64,000 bases of DNA from Hydrogenobacter sp. T-8. GTDB taxonomy: Bacteria > Aquificota > Aquificia > Aquificales > Aquificaceae. The notes beneath the pieces were generated by a model that saw only the letters and a program-made list of their open reading frames with translations, had not been told where the DNA came from and ran no database searches. The DNA lies in NCBI RefSeq assembly GCF_011006175.1, contig NZ_CP048795.1, positions 124,001 through 188,000 of the forward strand, given 5' to 3'. This document shows positions 15,444 through 23,651 of the stretch, one piece after another (the stretch's first letter is position 1; every line of letters starts with the position of its first letter). Made by a program: the position numbers and the translations under genes.

Positions 15444-18400
15444 ATGGAGCTTTTGGGATACGATTCCTGTGGTGTTGGGTTTGTATGTAATATAAGAGGT
15501 GAAAAAAGCCATCAGATAGTCCAATGGGGTATAGAGGCGGTAAAGAACCTCACCCATAGAGGTGCCATAGGTGGCGATGGCAAGACTGGAGATGGTGCGG
15601 GGGTTATGATTGAGATCCCTAAGAAATTCTTTGCGGATTGGCTATCTGAAGAAGGCTATGAGGTCTCTCACATAGACAATCTTGCGGTTGGCGTGGCTTT
15701 CCTTTACGAGGATGTAAGACCTCAAATAGAGGAGCACATAAGGAAGTCTCCCTTTTCTCTGGTAGCTTGGAGGGAAGTCCCAATAGATAAGTCTGCGGTG
15801 GGTGAGTCCGCCCTAAGGGTGATGCCAAAAATATTCCATCTTCTCTTGGATTCTGAGAAGGTCTCGGAAGAAAGAAGGGAGCTGGAGCTCTATCTCCTCA
15901 GAAGACGCATAGAGACGGACAAAAAGATAAAGGACAAGGTCTACTTTGCTTCCCTCTCCTCAAGGGTAATGGTCTATAAGGGAATGCTTGTGGCACCACA
16001 GCTGGATATTTTCTATCCAGAGTTAAAAGACCAAAGGCTTGAGTCCAGTTTCTGCCTTTTCCACCAGAGGTATTCCACCAACACCTTTCCAAACTGGAAG
16101 CTGGCTCAGCCCTTTAGGTATCTGGCTCATAACGGCGAGATAAACACCATATTGGGCAACAGAAACTGGATGAGGGCTATAGAGCACGAATTGGAGCATG
16201 AGCTTTTTGGAGAGAATATAAAGCTCGTAAGACCTTTGGTTTCTTATGAGGAGAGCGATTCTGCCTCTTTGGACAGGGTTTTTGAACTCTTGGTGCTTGT
16301 GGGCTATAGCCCTGAGCATGCCATAAATATGCTTATACCACCCGCTTGGGAAGGTGTGCCTTGGCTTCCAGAGGAAGTGAAAGAGTTTTTTGAATACCAG
16401 TCTCTCTTGATGAAACCTTGGGATGGACCTGCCAGCATTGCCTTTACCGACGGTAGAAAGATAGGAGCACACCTTGATAGAAACGGTCTAAGACCTGCCA
16501 GGTATGTGCTCACTGAAGATGGCATCTTGGTGCTTGGCTCTGAGGTGGGTATGGTGGAACTCTCGGGCAGAAGGCTTCTCAAGAAGGGAAGGCTTGGACC
16601 TGGCGATACCCTCGTGGTGGACCTTTCAACAGGTGAGGTTAAGGAAACAGAGCAGATACTCAAGGAGCTCTCTTCTCAAAAGCCTTACGGAGAGTGGCTA
16701 AGAAAACATCTCCTTAGGCTGTCTGAAATTATAAAGGACTACACTCTTCCAGAGTATGGAGAAGACCAAGAAAGGATAAGAAAACTCGTCACCTTTGGCT
16801 ACACGCAGGAAGAGATAAAGAACGTGCTTGCCCCTATGGCGGAGGAGGGCAAAGAGATAACCTTTTCTATGGGTGATGACACCCCCATTCCACCCCTTTC
16901 AGAAAAGCCTGTATTACTCTTTAGATACTTTAAGCAAAGGTTTGCACAGGTCACAAACCCACCCATAGACCCCATAAGGGAAAGGGCGGTGATGTCCCTT
17001 AGGATGAACTTAGGGCACAAGAGAAACTTCCTAAAGGAAGAAGAAGAGCATGCCAAAAGGCTTCAGATAGATAGCCCCATACTCCTACCCTACCAGTTTA
17101 AAGCCCTTATGGAACAGAAGGAGTTTAAGGTGGCTTGGGTTCCCATAACCTATCCGAAAGAGAGAAGCTACTGCGTTGTGGAGCTCCAAGACCTTGCAGG
17201 AGAGAGGAGAATAACGGACATACTCTACGATGCCATGTATGAAGGCATTGCCATATGTGACCTAAGGCTTGGTGTGGAGATAGTCTGTAGGAGGGTAGAG
17301 GAGGCGGTAAGAGAGGGTGCAAACATTGTGGTTTTGTCCGATAGAAACATCTCAAAGCACAGGCTTGCGGTTCCGAGCCTTTTGGCGGTTTCTGCGGTCT
17401 TTAAATGGCTTTCTGAACGCGGGCTTTCTAACAAGGTCTCCCTTGTGGTAGAAACGGGCGAAGCCAGAGACACCCATCATATGGCTTGCCTTATAGGTTA
17501 TGGTGCCTCTGCGGTCTATCCCTATCTTATGTATGAGCTTATCTGGGAGCTTTGCAAAAAGGGTGAAGTAAAAGTCCCATACGAGCAGGCTATTTTCAAC
17601 TACAAGAAGGCTCTTGAGGATGGGCTTTTGAAGATAATGTCCAAGATGGGTATTTCCACCCTCAACTCCTATCAAGGTGCAAGGATATTTGATACGGTAT
17701 GCTTGAATAGGGATTTTGTGGAGGAATACTTCCCCGGCACGCCTGTGACCCTTGAAGCGGACGGTATTTTTGAAATTCAGAATAGTCTCCTTGCAAGGCA
17801 CGACGCAGGATACGAGACAGAGAAGCCAGAGCTTGACTACGGCGGAGAGATGAAGTTCAGAAAGGGTGGGCAGTGGCACGCATGGTCCCCCTTTGTGGTT
17901 AGAGCACTGCACAAGTTTTTAGAGACAAAGAATTACGAGGACTACAAGGAGTTTTCACGCATAGCCAATGAAGAGCATCCCACCTTTATAAGGCATCTTC
18001 TTGACTACAAGAGAGCGGAAAAGCCCATTCCCATAGAGGAGGTGGAACCCATAGAGAGCATACTCAAGAGGTTCGTCACAGGGGGTATGTCTTTGGGTGC
18101 CTTGTCTCCAGAAGCCCATGAGGTGCTCGCAGAAGCCTGCAACAGGCTCGGTATGAAGAGCAACTCTGGAGAAGGAGGAGAAGACCCAGCAAGATATTGG
18201 ACCATAAAGAACTCTGCCATTAAGCAGGTAGCCTCTGGTCGCTTTGGTGTGACACCCACCTACCTTGCCTCTGCAAAGGATATAGAGATAAAGATAGCTC
18301 AAGGAGCAAAGCCCGGAGAAGGCGGACAGCTCCCTGGTAAAAAGGTCAACGAATACATAGCGAGGCTCAGGCATGCACAACCGGGCATTACCTTAATCTC

Positions 18401-19934
18401 TCCACCTCCCCATCACGATATATACTCCATTGAAGACCTCGCCCAGCTCATAAACGACCTAAAGGAGTCCAACCCTCAGGCAAAGGTGTGCGTCAAACTT
18501 GTGGCAGAAACCGGGGTGGGAACTGTTGCAGCGGGCGTGGCAAAAGCCTATGCGGACATCATCCAGATAAGCGGTGCGGAGGGTGGCACGGGCGCAAGCC
18601 CATACTCCTCTATAAAGAACGCAGGAAACTACTGGGAGATAGGGCTTTCTGAAACCCAAAGGGTGCTTATGGAAAATGGTCTGAGGGACAAGGTAAGGCT
18701 TAGGGTGGATGGTGGTATGAGAACTGGTAGAGATGTAATAATATCCGCACTTCTTGGTGCTGAAGAGTTTGGCTTTGGCACTGCAGCCATGATAGCGGAA
18801 GGTTGTGTTATGGCAAGGCTCTGCCATACCAATCAGTGTCCCACTGGCGTAGCCACCCAAGACCCCAAATACAGAGAGAAGTTCAAGGGCAGAGTGGAAA
18901 ATGTTATGGCATACTTTAGAGCGGTAGCCCAAGAGGTAAGAGAAATTCTCTCACAGATGGGTGTGAGGTCTCTTGAGGAAATAATAGGAAGGAGAGACCT
19001 GCTTGAGGTGAAAACCTACGACCACATACCCGGCTCAAAGAGGGTAAAACTTGAAGAGTTCTTAAAAGAAGGCTATCCAAAGGATAAACCACTAAGATGT
19101 CTACAGGAGAGAAACGACAACCCAAGAAGGAGCGAGCTGGCAAAAAGGCTTGAAGAGGAGGTCCTGCCATACATAGAAAAGGGAGAGAGGTTTTATGGAG
19201 AATACACCATAAGGAACGTAGACAGGAGCGTCCCAACAAGATTGGCTTACCATATTGCGGTCAGATACAGGGACGAAGGTCTTCCAGAGGATACCATACA
19301 GTTAGTCTTTAGAGGCACAGCAGGGCAGAGCTTTGGTGCTTTTAACCACAAGGGCATGTCTCTGACCCTTATCGGCGATGCCAACGACTACGTGGGTAAG
19401 GGCATGCACGGTGGAAGGATAGTGATAAGGGCTGAGGGTGTGGAGGATACGCATAATCATGTGATAATGGGTAATACTTGTCTCTATGGAGCAACGGGCG
19501 GAGAGCTATTTGCAAGCGGAAGGGCAGGAGAGCGTTTTGCGGTAAGAAACAGCGGTGCAATAGCGGTAATAGAAGGTGCGGGTATGCATTGCTGTGAATA
19601 TATGACAGGTGGTGTGGTGGTAGTGCTTGGCAGTGTGGGAGTGAACTTTGGAGCAGGTATGACAGGTGGCTACGCATACGTGTTGGATGAAGACATCCAA
19701 GATAAAATAAACACAAGCTATGTATTTGCAAGAAACCTTACAGAGCAAGAAAGTGAAGAGCTAAAAAATCTCATAGAAAGGCACTACCAATACACGGAAA
19801 GCCCTTGGGCAAAGCACATTCTTGAAAACTGGGAAGAGTTCTCAGAAAGGTTCAGAAAGGTAGTCCCTCTTGAGCAATGCAAGAGAGACCCCTATGGAGT
19901 TTCTGACCAGTGTGAAGTGGAGGTTAAAAAATAA
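15444..19934 (+). CDS. gltB: glutamate synthase large subunit
   Basis: The glutamine-hydrolysing alpha subunit of glutamate synthase makes two glutamates from glutamine and 2-oxoglutarate. It has 1496 residues from the ATG at 15444, which follows GAGAGGTGAAG; an upstream in-frame TTG at 15429 has no ribosome site. The class II amidotransferase domain starts at Cys9 (CGVGF), which becomes residue 1 after removal of an unusually short 8-residue leader. The FMN/synthase domain lies in the middle (GEGGEDPARYW, GAEGGTGASPYSSIKN). The 3Fe-4S cysteines are C1121, C1127 and C1132. The GxGxG beta-helix is near 1230-1470. No gltD small subunit is adjacent, so the electron donor may be ferredoxin or a distant GltD. 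Confidence 0.97.
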   Translation: MELLGYDSCGVGFVCNIRGEKSHQIVQWGIEAVKNLTHRGAIGGDGKTGDGAGVMIEIPKKFFADWLSEEGYEVSHIDNLAVGVAFLYEDVRPQIEEHIRKSPFSLVAWREVPIDKSAVGESALRVMPKIFHLLLDSEKVSEERRELELYLLRRRIETDKKIKDKVYFASLSSRVMVYKGMLVAPQLDIFYPELKDQRLESSFCLFHQRYSTNTFPNWKLAQPFRYLAHNGEINTILGNRNWMRAIEHELEHELFGENIKLVRPLVSYEESDSASLDRVFELLVLVGYSPEHAINMLIPPAWEGVPWLPEEVKEFFEYQSLLMKPWDGPASIAFTDGRKIGAHLDRNGLRPARYVLTEDGILVLGSEVGMVELSGRRLLKKGRLGPGDTLVVDLSTGEVKETEQILKELSSQKPYGEWLRKHLLRLSEIIKDYTLPEYGEDQERIRKLVTFGYTQEEIKNVLAPMAEEGKEITFSMGDDTPIPPLSEKPVLLFRYFKQRFAQVTNPPIDPIRERAVMSLRMNLGHKRNFLKEEEEHAKRLQIDSPILLPYQFKALMEQKEFKVAWVPITYPKERSYCVVELQDLAGERRITDILYDAMYEGIAICDLRLGVEIVCRRVEEAVREGANIVVLSDRNISKHRLAVPSLLAVSAVFKWLSERGLSNKVSLVVETGEARDTHHMACLIGYGASAVYPYLMYELIWELCKKGEVKVPYEQAIFNYKKALEDGLLKIMSKMGISTLNSYQGARIFDTVCLNRDFVEEYFPGTPVTLEADGIFEIQNSLLARHDAGYETEKPELDYGGEMKFRKGGQWHAWSPFVVRALHKFLETKNYEDYKEFSRIANEEHPTFIRHLLDYKRAEKPIPIEEVEPIESILKRFVTGGMSLGALSPEAHEVLAEACNRLGMKSNSGEGGEDPARYWTIKNSAIKQVASGRFGVTPTYLASAKDIEIKIAQGAKPGEGGQLPGKKVNEYIARLRHAQPGITLISPPPHHDIYSIEDLAQLINDLKESNPQAKVCVKLVAETGVGTVAAGVAKAYADIIQISGAEGGTGASPYSSIKNAGNYWEIGLSETQRVLMENGLRDKVRLRVDGGMRTGRDVIISALLGAEEFGFGTAAMIAEGCVMARLCHTNQCPTGVATQDPKYREKFKGRVENVMAYFRAVAQEVREILSQMGVRSLEEIIGRRDLLEVKTYDHIPGSKRVKLEEFLKEGYPKDKPLRCLQERNDNPRRSELAKRLEEEVLPYIEKGERFYGEYTIRNVDRSVPTRLAYHIAVRYRDEGLPEDTIQLVFRGTAGQSFGAFNHKGMSLTLIGDANDYVGKGMHGGRIVIRAEGVEDTHNHVIMGNTCLYGATGGELFASGRAGERFAVRNSGAIAVIEGAGMHCCEYMTGGVVVVLGSVGVNFGAGMTGGYAYVLDEDIQDKINTSYVFARNLTEQESEELKNLIERHYQYTESPWAKHILENWEEFSERFRKVVPLEQCKRDPYGVSDQCEVEVKK

Positions 19935-19951
19935 GCTGTTAAAATAAGCCT

Positions 19952-21091
19952 GTGGCTAAAAGGCTCAGGCTCTTTTCCTTTGCTCTATACGATACAGGAG
20001 AGACCATATTAGGTGCTTTGGTCTTTTCTACCCTCTATCCCCTTTACATAACAAAGCACATAGATGTTAAGACCTATTCACTTTTCTACGGCTTTGCCTT
20101 TTTTCTCTCTTTTGTTATGGCACTGCAACTTGGCAAGCTCGCAGACAAAAGAGGCTGGAGAAAGAGGTTTTTCACTATCTTTAGCCTTTCTATCCCTACC
20201 CTGTGTCTTATGCTTTTTGCTTCCTTTGAAAAGCCCTTGCTTAACTTTCTCCTTTATCTTGTTTTGGCGATTTTTCACCAGCAAGCCCTTGTTTTTTATA
20301 ACTCTCTCCTTAAGTCCTTTGAGACAAAGGGTTTTGCCTCTGGCTTTGGTGTTGCCCTTGGTTATGTAGGCTCTGCAACCGCCCTTATATTTCTTGCTCC
20401 AAGTCTTAGCCTGCCTATGGCTTTTCTGTGGGTTGCTTTCATATTTTTCTTCCTTTCTCTTCCTTCCCTCCTAAGCCTTTCAGAGCCTGCAGGCAAGCAA
20501 GAGATAAAGCTCCTTGAGCTTATCAAAGACAAGGGCTTTATCCTTACTATGGCTTCCATGCTCTTTCTTATGGAGCTTGCTCATACCATGATAGCCATGA
20601 TGGGTGTGTATTTAAGAGAGGTCTACGGGCTTTCACAGGAAGACATATACAAAACCATTGGCTTTTCAGCGCTTGGTGGAGTTTTTGGAGGTCTCCTTTT
20701 TGGAAGGTTAACGGACAAACTCTCTGCCAAAAGGCTTTTTCCTATTGGCTTTCTTCTGTGGAGCGTCTTTTTGCTCTCTCTTTACATAACACCCAAAGAA
20801 TTTCTTTTGCCTCTTGGGTTTTTTGCAGGTCTTTCCTTAGCACATCTTTGGACCACTTCAAGGGTATTTATAATTGAGAGGTTCTCAGGAGCACATGTGG
20901 CAGTGAGGTTTTCCTTCTATTCTCTAAGCGAGAGGATAGCCTCAAGCCTTGGTCTTGTGCTGTGGTCCTTTTTCTTGTTCATAACGGGAGAGGACTACAG
21001 ACTGTCCGCCTTGCTTATGATAGTGTTGCCAGCTTTTGGTTTTGTGCTGTACCTTTTCTCAAACAGGCTCTTTGAGATAAATAGGCTCTAA
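19952..21091 (+). CDS. MFS transporter, UMF1/Atg22-like
   Basis: An inner-membrane major facilitator protein of 379 residues with about 11-12 helices. The opening FALYDTGETILGALVFSTLYPLYI-like segment and the loop motif LADKRGWRKRF between TM2 and TM3 resemble the UMF1/Atg22-like branch, whose substrates are mostly unknown. The start is GTG at 19952, 17 bases after gltB. A TAAAAT box lies 6 bases before it and there is no ribosome site, so it may be leaderless or read through from gltB. The 3' end overlaps the convergent tsaB gene by 33 bases. Substrate unknown. Confidence 0.85.
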   Translation: MAKRLRLFSFALYDTGETILGALVFSTLYPLYITKHIDVKTYSLFYGFAFFLSFVMALQLGKLADKRGWRKRFFTIFSLSIPTLCLMLFASFEKPLLNFLLYLVLAIFHQQALVFYNSLLKSFETKGFASGFGVALGYVGSATALIFLAPSLSLPMAFLWVAFIFFFLSLPSLLSLSEPAGKQEIKLLELIKDKGFILTMASMLFLMELAHTMIAMMGVYLREVYGLSQEDIYKTIGFSALGGVFGGLLFGRLTDKLSAKRLFPIGFLLWSVFLLSLYITPKEFLLPLGFFAGLSLAHLWTTSRVFIIERFSGAHVAVRFSFYSLSERIASSLGLVLWSFFLFITGEDYRLSALLMIVLPAFGFVLYLFSNRLFEINRL

Positions 21092-21631
21092 AAGCATAGG
21101 CTCATCGCCCATATAACCTTCAGAAAGTCTCCTATAAGCCCAGAGACCACCATATAGAGAAAAGGGAAAATACTCAAGTTGTATATCTCCGATAGACTGG
21201 ACCGCAAGACCCACAAGAGGAACTTCTGGCTTTTTATCTAAGGTAAATATCTCACTTACGCTTGAGCCTTTGCAGAGCCTACAAAAAACATTACTGCTAA
21301 CTTTCAAAGCAACCACTTTTTCCTCTGGAGCTTTCACAAAAAGACATAACATCATAAGATTTTCATAACCAACAATAGGCTTTCTTTCCAGATAAGCCAA
21401 AGTTTTCATAAAGGTTATACCTATCCTAAGGGAAGTGAGATAGCCCACTCCTAAGGAAACTGCAAAGGCATCCACACTCTCTGGCTCTATCTTAAGCTCC
21501 CTCAAAAGGCTTGGCAGATGCTGAAGGGTCTTTTTATTGTCATCTACAAGATGGTGCAAGACCACCTTACCATCTTCTATAAGGGTGAGGTTTGTAAAGG
21601 AAAAGGAAGTGTCCAAGGACAGTAGCCTCAT
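21059..21631 (-). CDS. tsaB: tRNA threonylcarbamoyladenosine protein TsaB
   Basis: TsaB is the inactive ASKHA-fold partner of TsaD in the t6A37 tRNA modification. It has 190 residues. The N-terminal LLSLDTSFSFTNLTLI strand-loop and the segment AFAVSLGVGYLTSLRIGITFMKTLAY (the usual GPGSFTGLRIG region, here degenerate as GVGYLTSLRIG) identify it. It lacks the metal-binding His of TsaD, as expected. TsaD is encoded at 33626-34630, so both partners are in this window but not adjacent. The start is only 15 bases from the divergent flavin reductase start. Confidence 0.85.
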   Translation of the reverse strand: MRLLSLDTSFSFTNLTLIEDGKVVLHHLVDDNKKTLQHLPSLLRELKIEPESVDAFAVSLGVGYLTSLRIGITFMKTLAYLERKPIVGYENLMMLCLFVKAPEEKVVALKVSSNVFCRLCKGSSVSEIFTLDKKPEVPLVGLAVQSIGDIQLEYFPFSLYGGLWAYRRLSEGYMGDEPMLLEPIYLKEPV

Positions 21632-21646
21632 CTTATACTATCATAC

Positions 21647-22207
21647 ATGATGCTCTTTGATATGGAAAAGCCTCAAGGTTTTGACCCCTATGAGGTGCTT
21701 ACGAAATTAGTTATCCCAAGACCCATAGCCTGGGTTTCCACCCTTAGCCCCGAAGGCACTCCAAACCTTGCACCTTTTAGCTTTTACAATGCGGTGTGTG
21801 ATGAGCCACCTGTGGTGCTAATATCCATAAGCAAAGGAGAAGACAGCAAGAGAAAAGATACTGCAAGAAACATCCTTGCCACGAGGGAGTTTGTTATAAA
21901 CTTTGTCTCTGAGGATTTGCTAAGGGAAGTGGAGCTAAGCTCAATAGCCTTCCCTCCAGAGGTTAGCGAGTTTGAGGTCTGCAGGCTACGAGAGGAAAAA
22001 GCCTACAAGGTAAAAGCTCCAAGGGTAGCAAAGGCACGAGCATGGCTTGAGTGCAAGCTACTAAAACATGAAGAGCTCTTTGACTATGACCTTATCTTTG
22101 GACAGGTGGTTTTTGCAGGTGCGGAAAGCCTTGAAGTGGACTCTCTAAAGCCTGTTGGCAGGCTCTCTGGAAAGTTTTGCAAAATAGTTGAGATAAATCA
22201 AAGCTAA
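21647..22207 (+). CDS. flavin reductase-like / FMN-binding split-barrel protein
   Basis: An FMN-binding split-barrel protein of 186 residues. The family mark PRPIAWVSTLSPEGTPNLAPFS lies near residues 25-46, followed by the NFVSEDLL segment. Such proteins are NAD(P)H:flavin reductases or use FMN in other redox steps; the partner is unknown here. Two adjacent ATGs stand at 21647 and 21650. A TATACT box about 7 bases before, and no Shine-Dalgarno, suggest a leaderless mRNA. The neighbours, a 2Fe-2S ferredoxin and an NfnA-like flavoprotein, make a loose redox group. Confidence 0.88.
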   Translation: MMLFDMEKPQGFDPYEVLTKLVIPRPIAWVSTLSPEGTPNLAPFSFYNAVCDEPPVVLISISKGEDSKRKDTARNILATREFVINFVSEDLLREVELSSIAFPPEVSEFEVCRLREEKAYKVKAPRVAKARAWLECKLLKHEELFDYDLIFGQVVFAGAESLEVDSLKPVGRLSGKFCKIVEINQS

Positions 22208-22235
22208 AACCCACCTTAAGGCTAAAATATTTATC

Positions 22236-22523
22236 ATGGCTAAGGTAAAGATAAACGGAAAGGTGCTTGATATACCAGTGGGTGAAAAGTTTGGAGACTA
22301 TCACCATGAGATAGAAAAGGCGGGTGTGGAGTTTGGATGCACCGACGGTCAATGTGGTGTGTGTGTTTGCACCGTTTTGAAAGGGCTTGAGTGTCTTGCG
22401 GAACCTTCAGAGCAGGAAGAGGAAACCCTATGGAGGATAGGAGAATACGAAGAGACTCGCAGGCTCACCTGCCAGCTGGTAATAGAAAAAGAGGGCTGTG
22501 AAATAGAGTTAGAAACCGATTAA
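22236..22523 (+). CDS. 2Fe-2S ferredoxin
   Basis: A plant-type [2Fe-2S] ferredoxin of 95 residues. The cluster Cys pattern is CTDGQCGVCVC near residues 35-45, with a distant ligand Cys near residue 75 (RLTCQL). The first spacing (C-x4-C-x2-C) is that of the family. It is a soluble electron carrier; its partners are not shown. A TAAAAT box lies 7 bases before the ATG with no ribosome site. The 3' end overlaps the convergent DUF2892 gene by 4 bases. Confidence 0.93.
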   Translation: MAKVKINGKVLDIPVGEKFGDYHHEIEKAGVEFGCTDGQCGVCVCTVLKGLECLAEPSEQEEETLWRIGEYEETRRLTCQLVIEKEGCEIELETD

Positions 22524-22726
22524 CAGGTGCACTCCTTTACACCCAGCTTTCTGTAGAGAGACACCACTGGACACCAGCCTGTAAAGGCGGACTGAATCTG
22601 GTTTATAGCCATAAACACTATAAAGGCTTTCCAGAACCAGTGGATGTCCGCAGGGAGTATAGCAATTAGAAACACAAGCAAAAGCACTCCACCAGAAGTA
22701 GCCCTCAAAGCTCTATCCATAGTCAT
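22520..22726 (-). CDS. DUF2892 small membrane protein
   Basis: A 68-residue membrane protein of the DUF2892 (YgaP transmembrane-like) family: MTMDRALRATSGGVLLL, a first helix, a second helix around IHWFWKAFIVFMAINQ, then the conserved GWCPVVSLYRKLGV tail with further Cys (KECTC). The start at 22726 follows a very strong AAGGAGGT site; an upstream in-frame ATG at 22825 would add 33 unlikely residues and cross the divergent promoter. Relatives are often linked to sulfurtransferases and sulfur oxidation genes. Function is not established. Confidence 0.88.
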   Translation of the reverse strand: MTMDRALRATSGGVLLLVFLIAILPADIHWFWKAFIVFMAINQIQSAFTGWCPVVSLYRKLGVKECTC

Positions 22727-22819
22727 GTTTTTACCTCCTTTCTTAAGTTTATAAGAATATTCTAATAAAGCTTTGCACTTTGTCAAGGCTACAGCGAGCT
22801 TTTGTGAGATAATTTTTCT

Positions 22820-23593
22820 ATGCATCCCATATTGGAAAAGGTAAGGCTTTCAGAAGACGCATGTCTTTTAAAGGTTCATGCGGTCCATGTGTCTAAGGCG
22901 GAGCCAGGGCAGTTTGTAATGGTTCAGTATACAAAGCTATCGGAGTTAGTCCCTCTTGCCATACTTGAGACCTTTCAAGAAGGCTTTTCTTGTCTTGTAA
23001 AGGCGGTGGGTAGGTCCACCCTTGAGATATTGGAGGAGGCGGAGAGTTTTCAGTATGTGGCAGGACCTCTTGGCAAACCATTCCCAGTAGAAAAATACGG
23101 AAAGGTGTCCTTTTACGCCTACTCTTGGGGTATTGCACCTATTTTAAACGTGGCGAAGGCTCTAAAATCTGCAGGCAACAGACTTTTCCTTCAGGTAGTA
23201 TCTGAAGAGTTTTATCTAAGGGATAGGTGTGAAGCACTTTTTGACGAAGTAAGGCACTCCGAGGATATACTAAACTTTGAGGCAGACCTTGTAGTATCCG
23301 CAGGGAGCAATAGGCTTTCATACCAACTTACCCAGCTCTTTCCTCAAACACCCATCATAAGCATGGTTAACACCCATATGCTTGATGCGGTAGGTCTTTG
23401 TCTTGTATGTAGAGTTTTGGTGGATGGTAAATACGCCCTTGCCTGCAGCGATGGTCCTTGGTTTGATGCCCACAAGGTTGACTGGGAAAATCTTATGGCA
23501 AGGGAAGAGAGCTACAAGGAGCAGGAAAGGATAGCCTTTGAAGAATACCTAAAGACACTCAAGAGGAAAAGGGCAATTAATGTAAACTTATAA
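22820..23593 (+). CDS. NfnA/SudB-like FAD/NAD-binding iron-sulfur subunit, orphan
   Basis: A 257-residue protein of the 'sulfide/dihydroorotate dehydrogenase-like' FAD/NAD-binding group (PyrK, NfnA, HydG-type). It has an N-terminal flavin barrel (GQFVMVQY near residues 32-39), a central NAD-type domain (YAYSWGIAPILNVAKAL) and a C-terminal [2Fe-2S] loop, DAVGLCLVCRV...ACSDGPWFD. Its Asp and three Cys match the NfnA cluster ligands. The canonical RxYS flavin motif is not evident (VPLAIL at that place). The catalytic large subunit (NfnB/GltD-like) is absent nearby, so the partner is unknown. A possible role is to feed electrons to a GltD-like or hydrogenase partner. Confidence 0.8.
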   Translation: MHPILEKVRLSEDACLLKVHAVHVSKAEPGQFVMVQYTKLSELVPLAILETFQEGFSCLVKAVGRSTLEILEEAESFQYVAGPLGKPFPVEKYGKVSFYAYSWGIAPILNVAKALKSAGNRLFLQVVSEEFYLRDRCEALFDEVRHSEDILNFEADLVVSAGSNRLSYQLTQLFPQTPIISMVNTHMLDAVGLCLVCRVLVDGKYALACSDGPWFDAHKVDWENLMAREESYKEQERIAFEEYLKTLKRKRAINVNL

Positions 23594-23651
23594 AGGTAAA
23601 AGAACCACATACTTATTAACCTCACATTGTGTGGGGTGAAGGAGGGTAGAT

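Noticed and set aside
16023-19748. Several frames of 100-186 codons antisense to gltB
   Set aside because: They lie wholly within a gene with an unbroken, well-recognised protein. Their lengths are as expected for shadow frames of a long G-rich coding strand.
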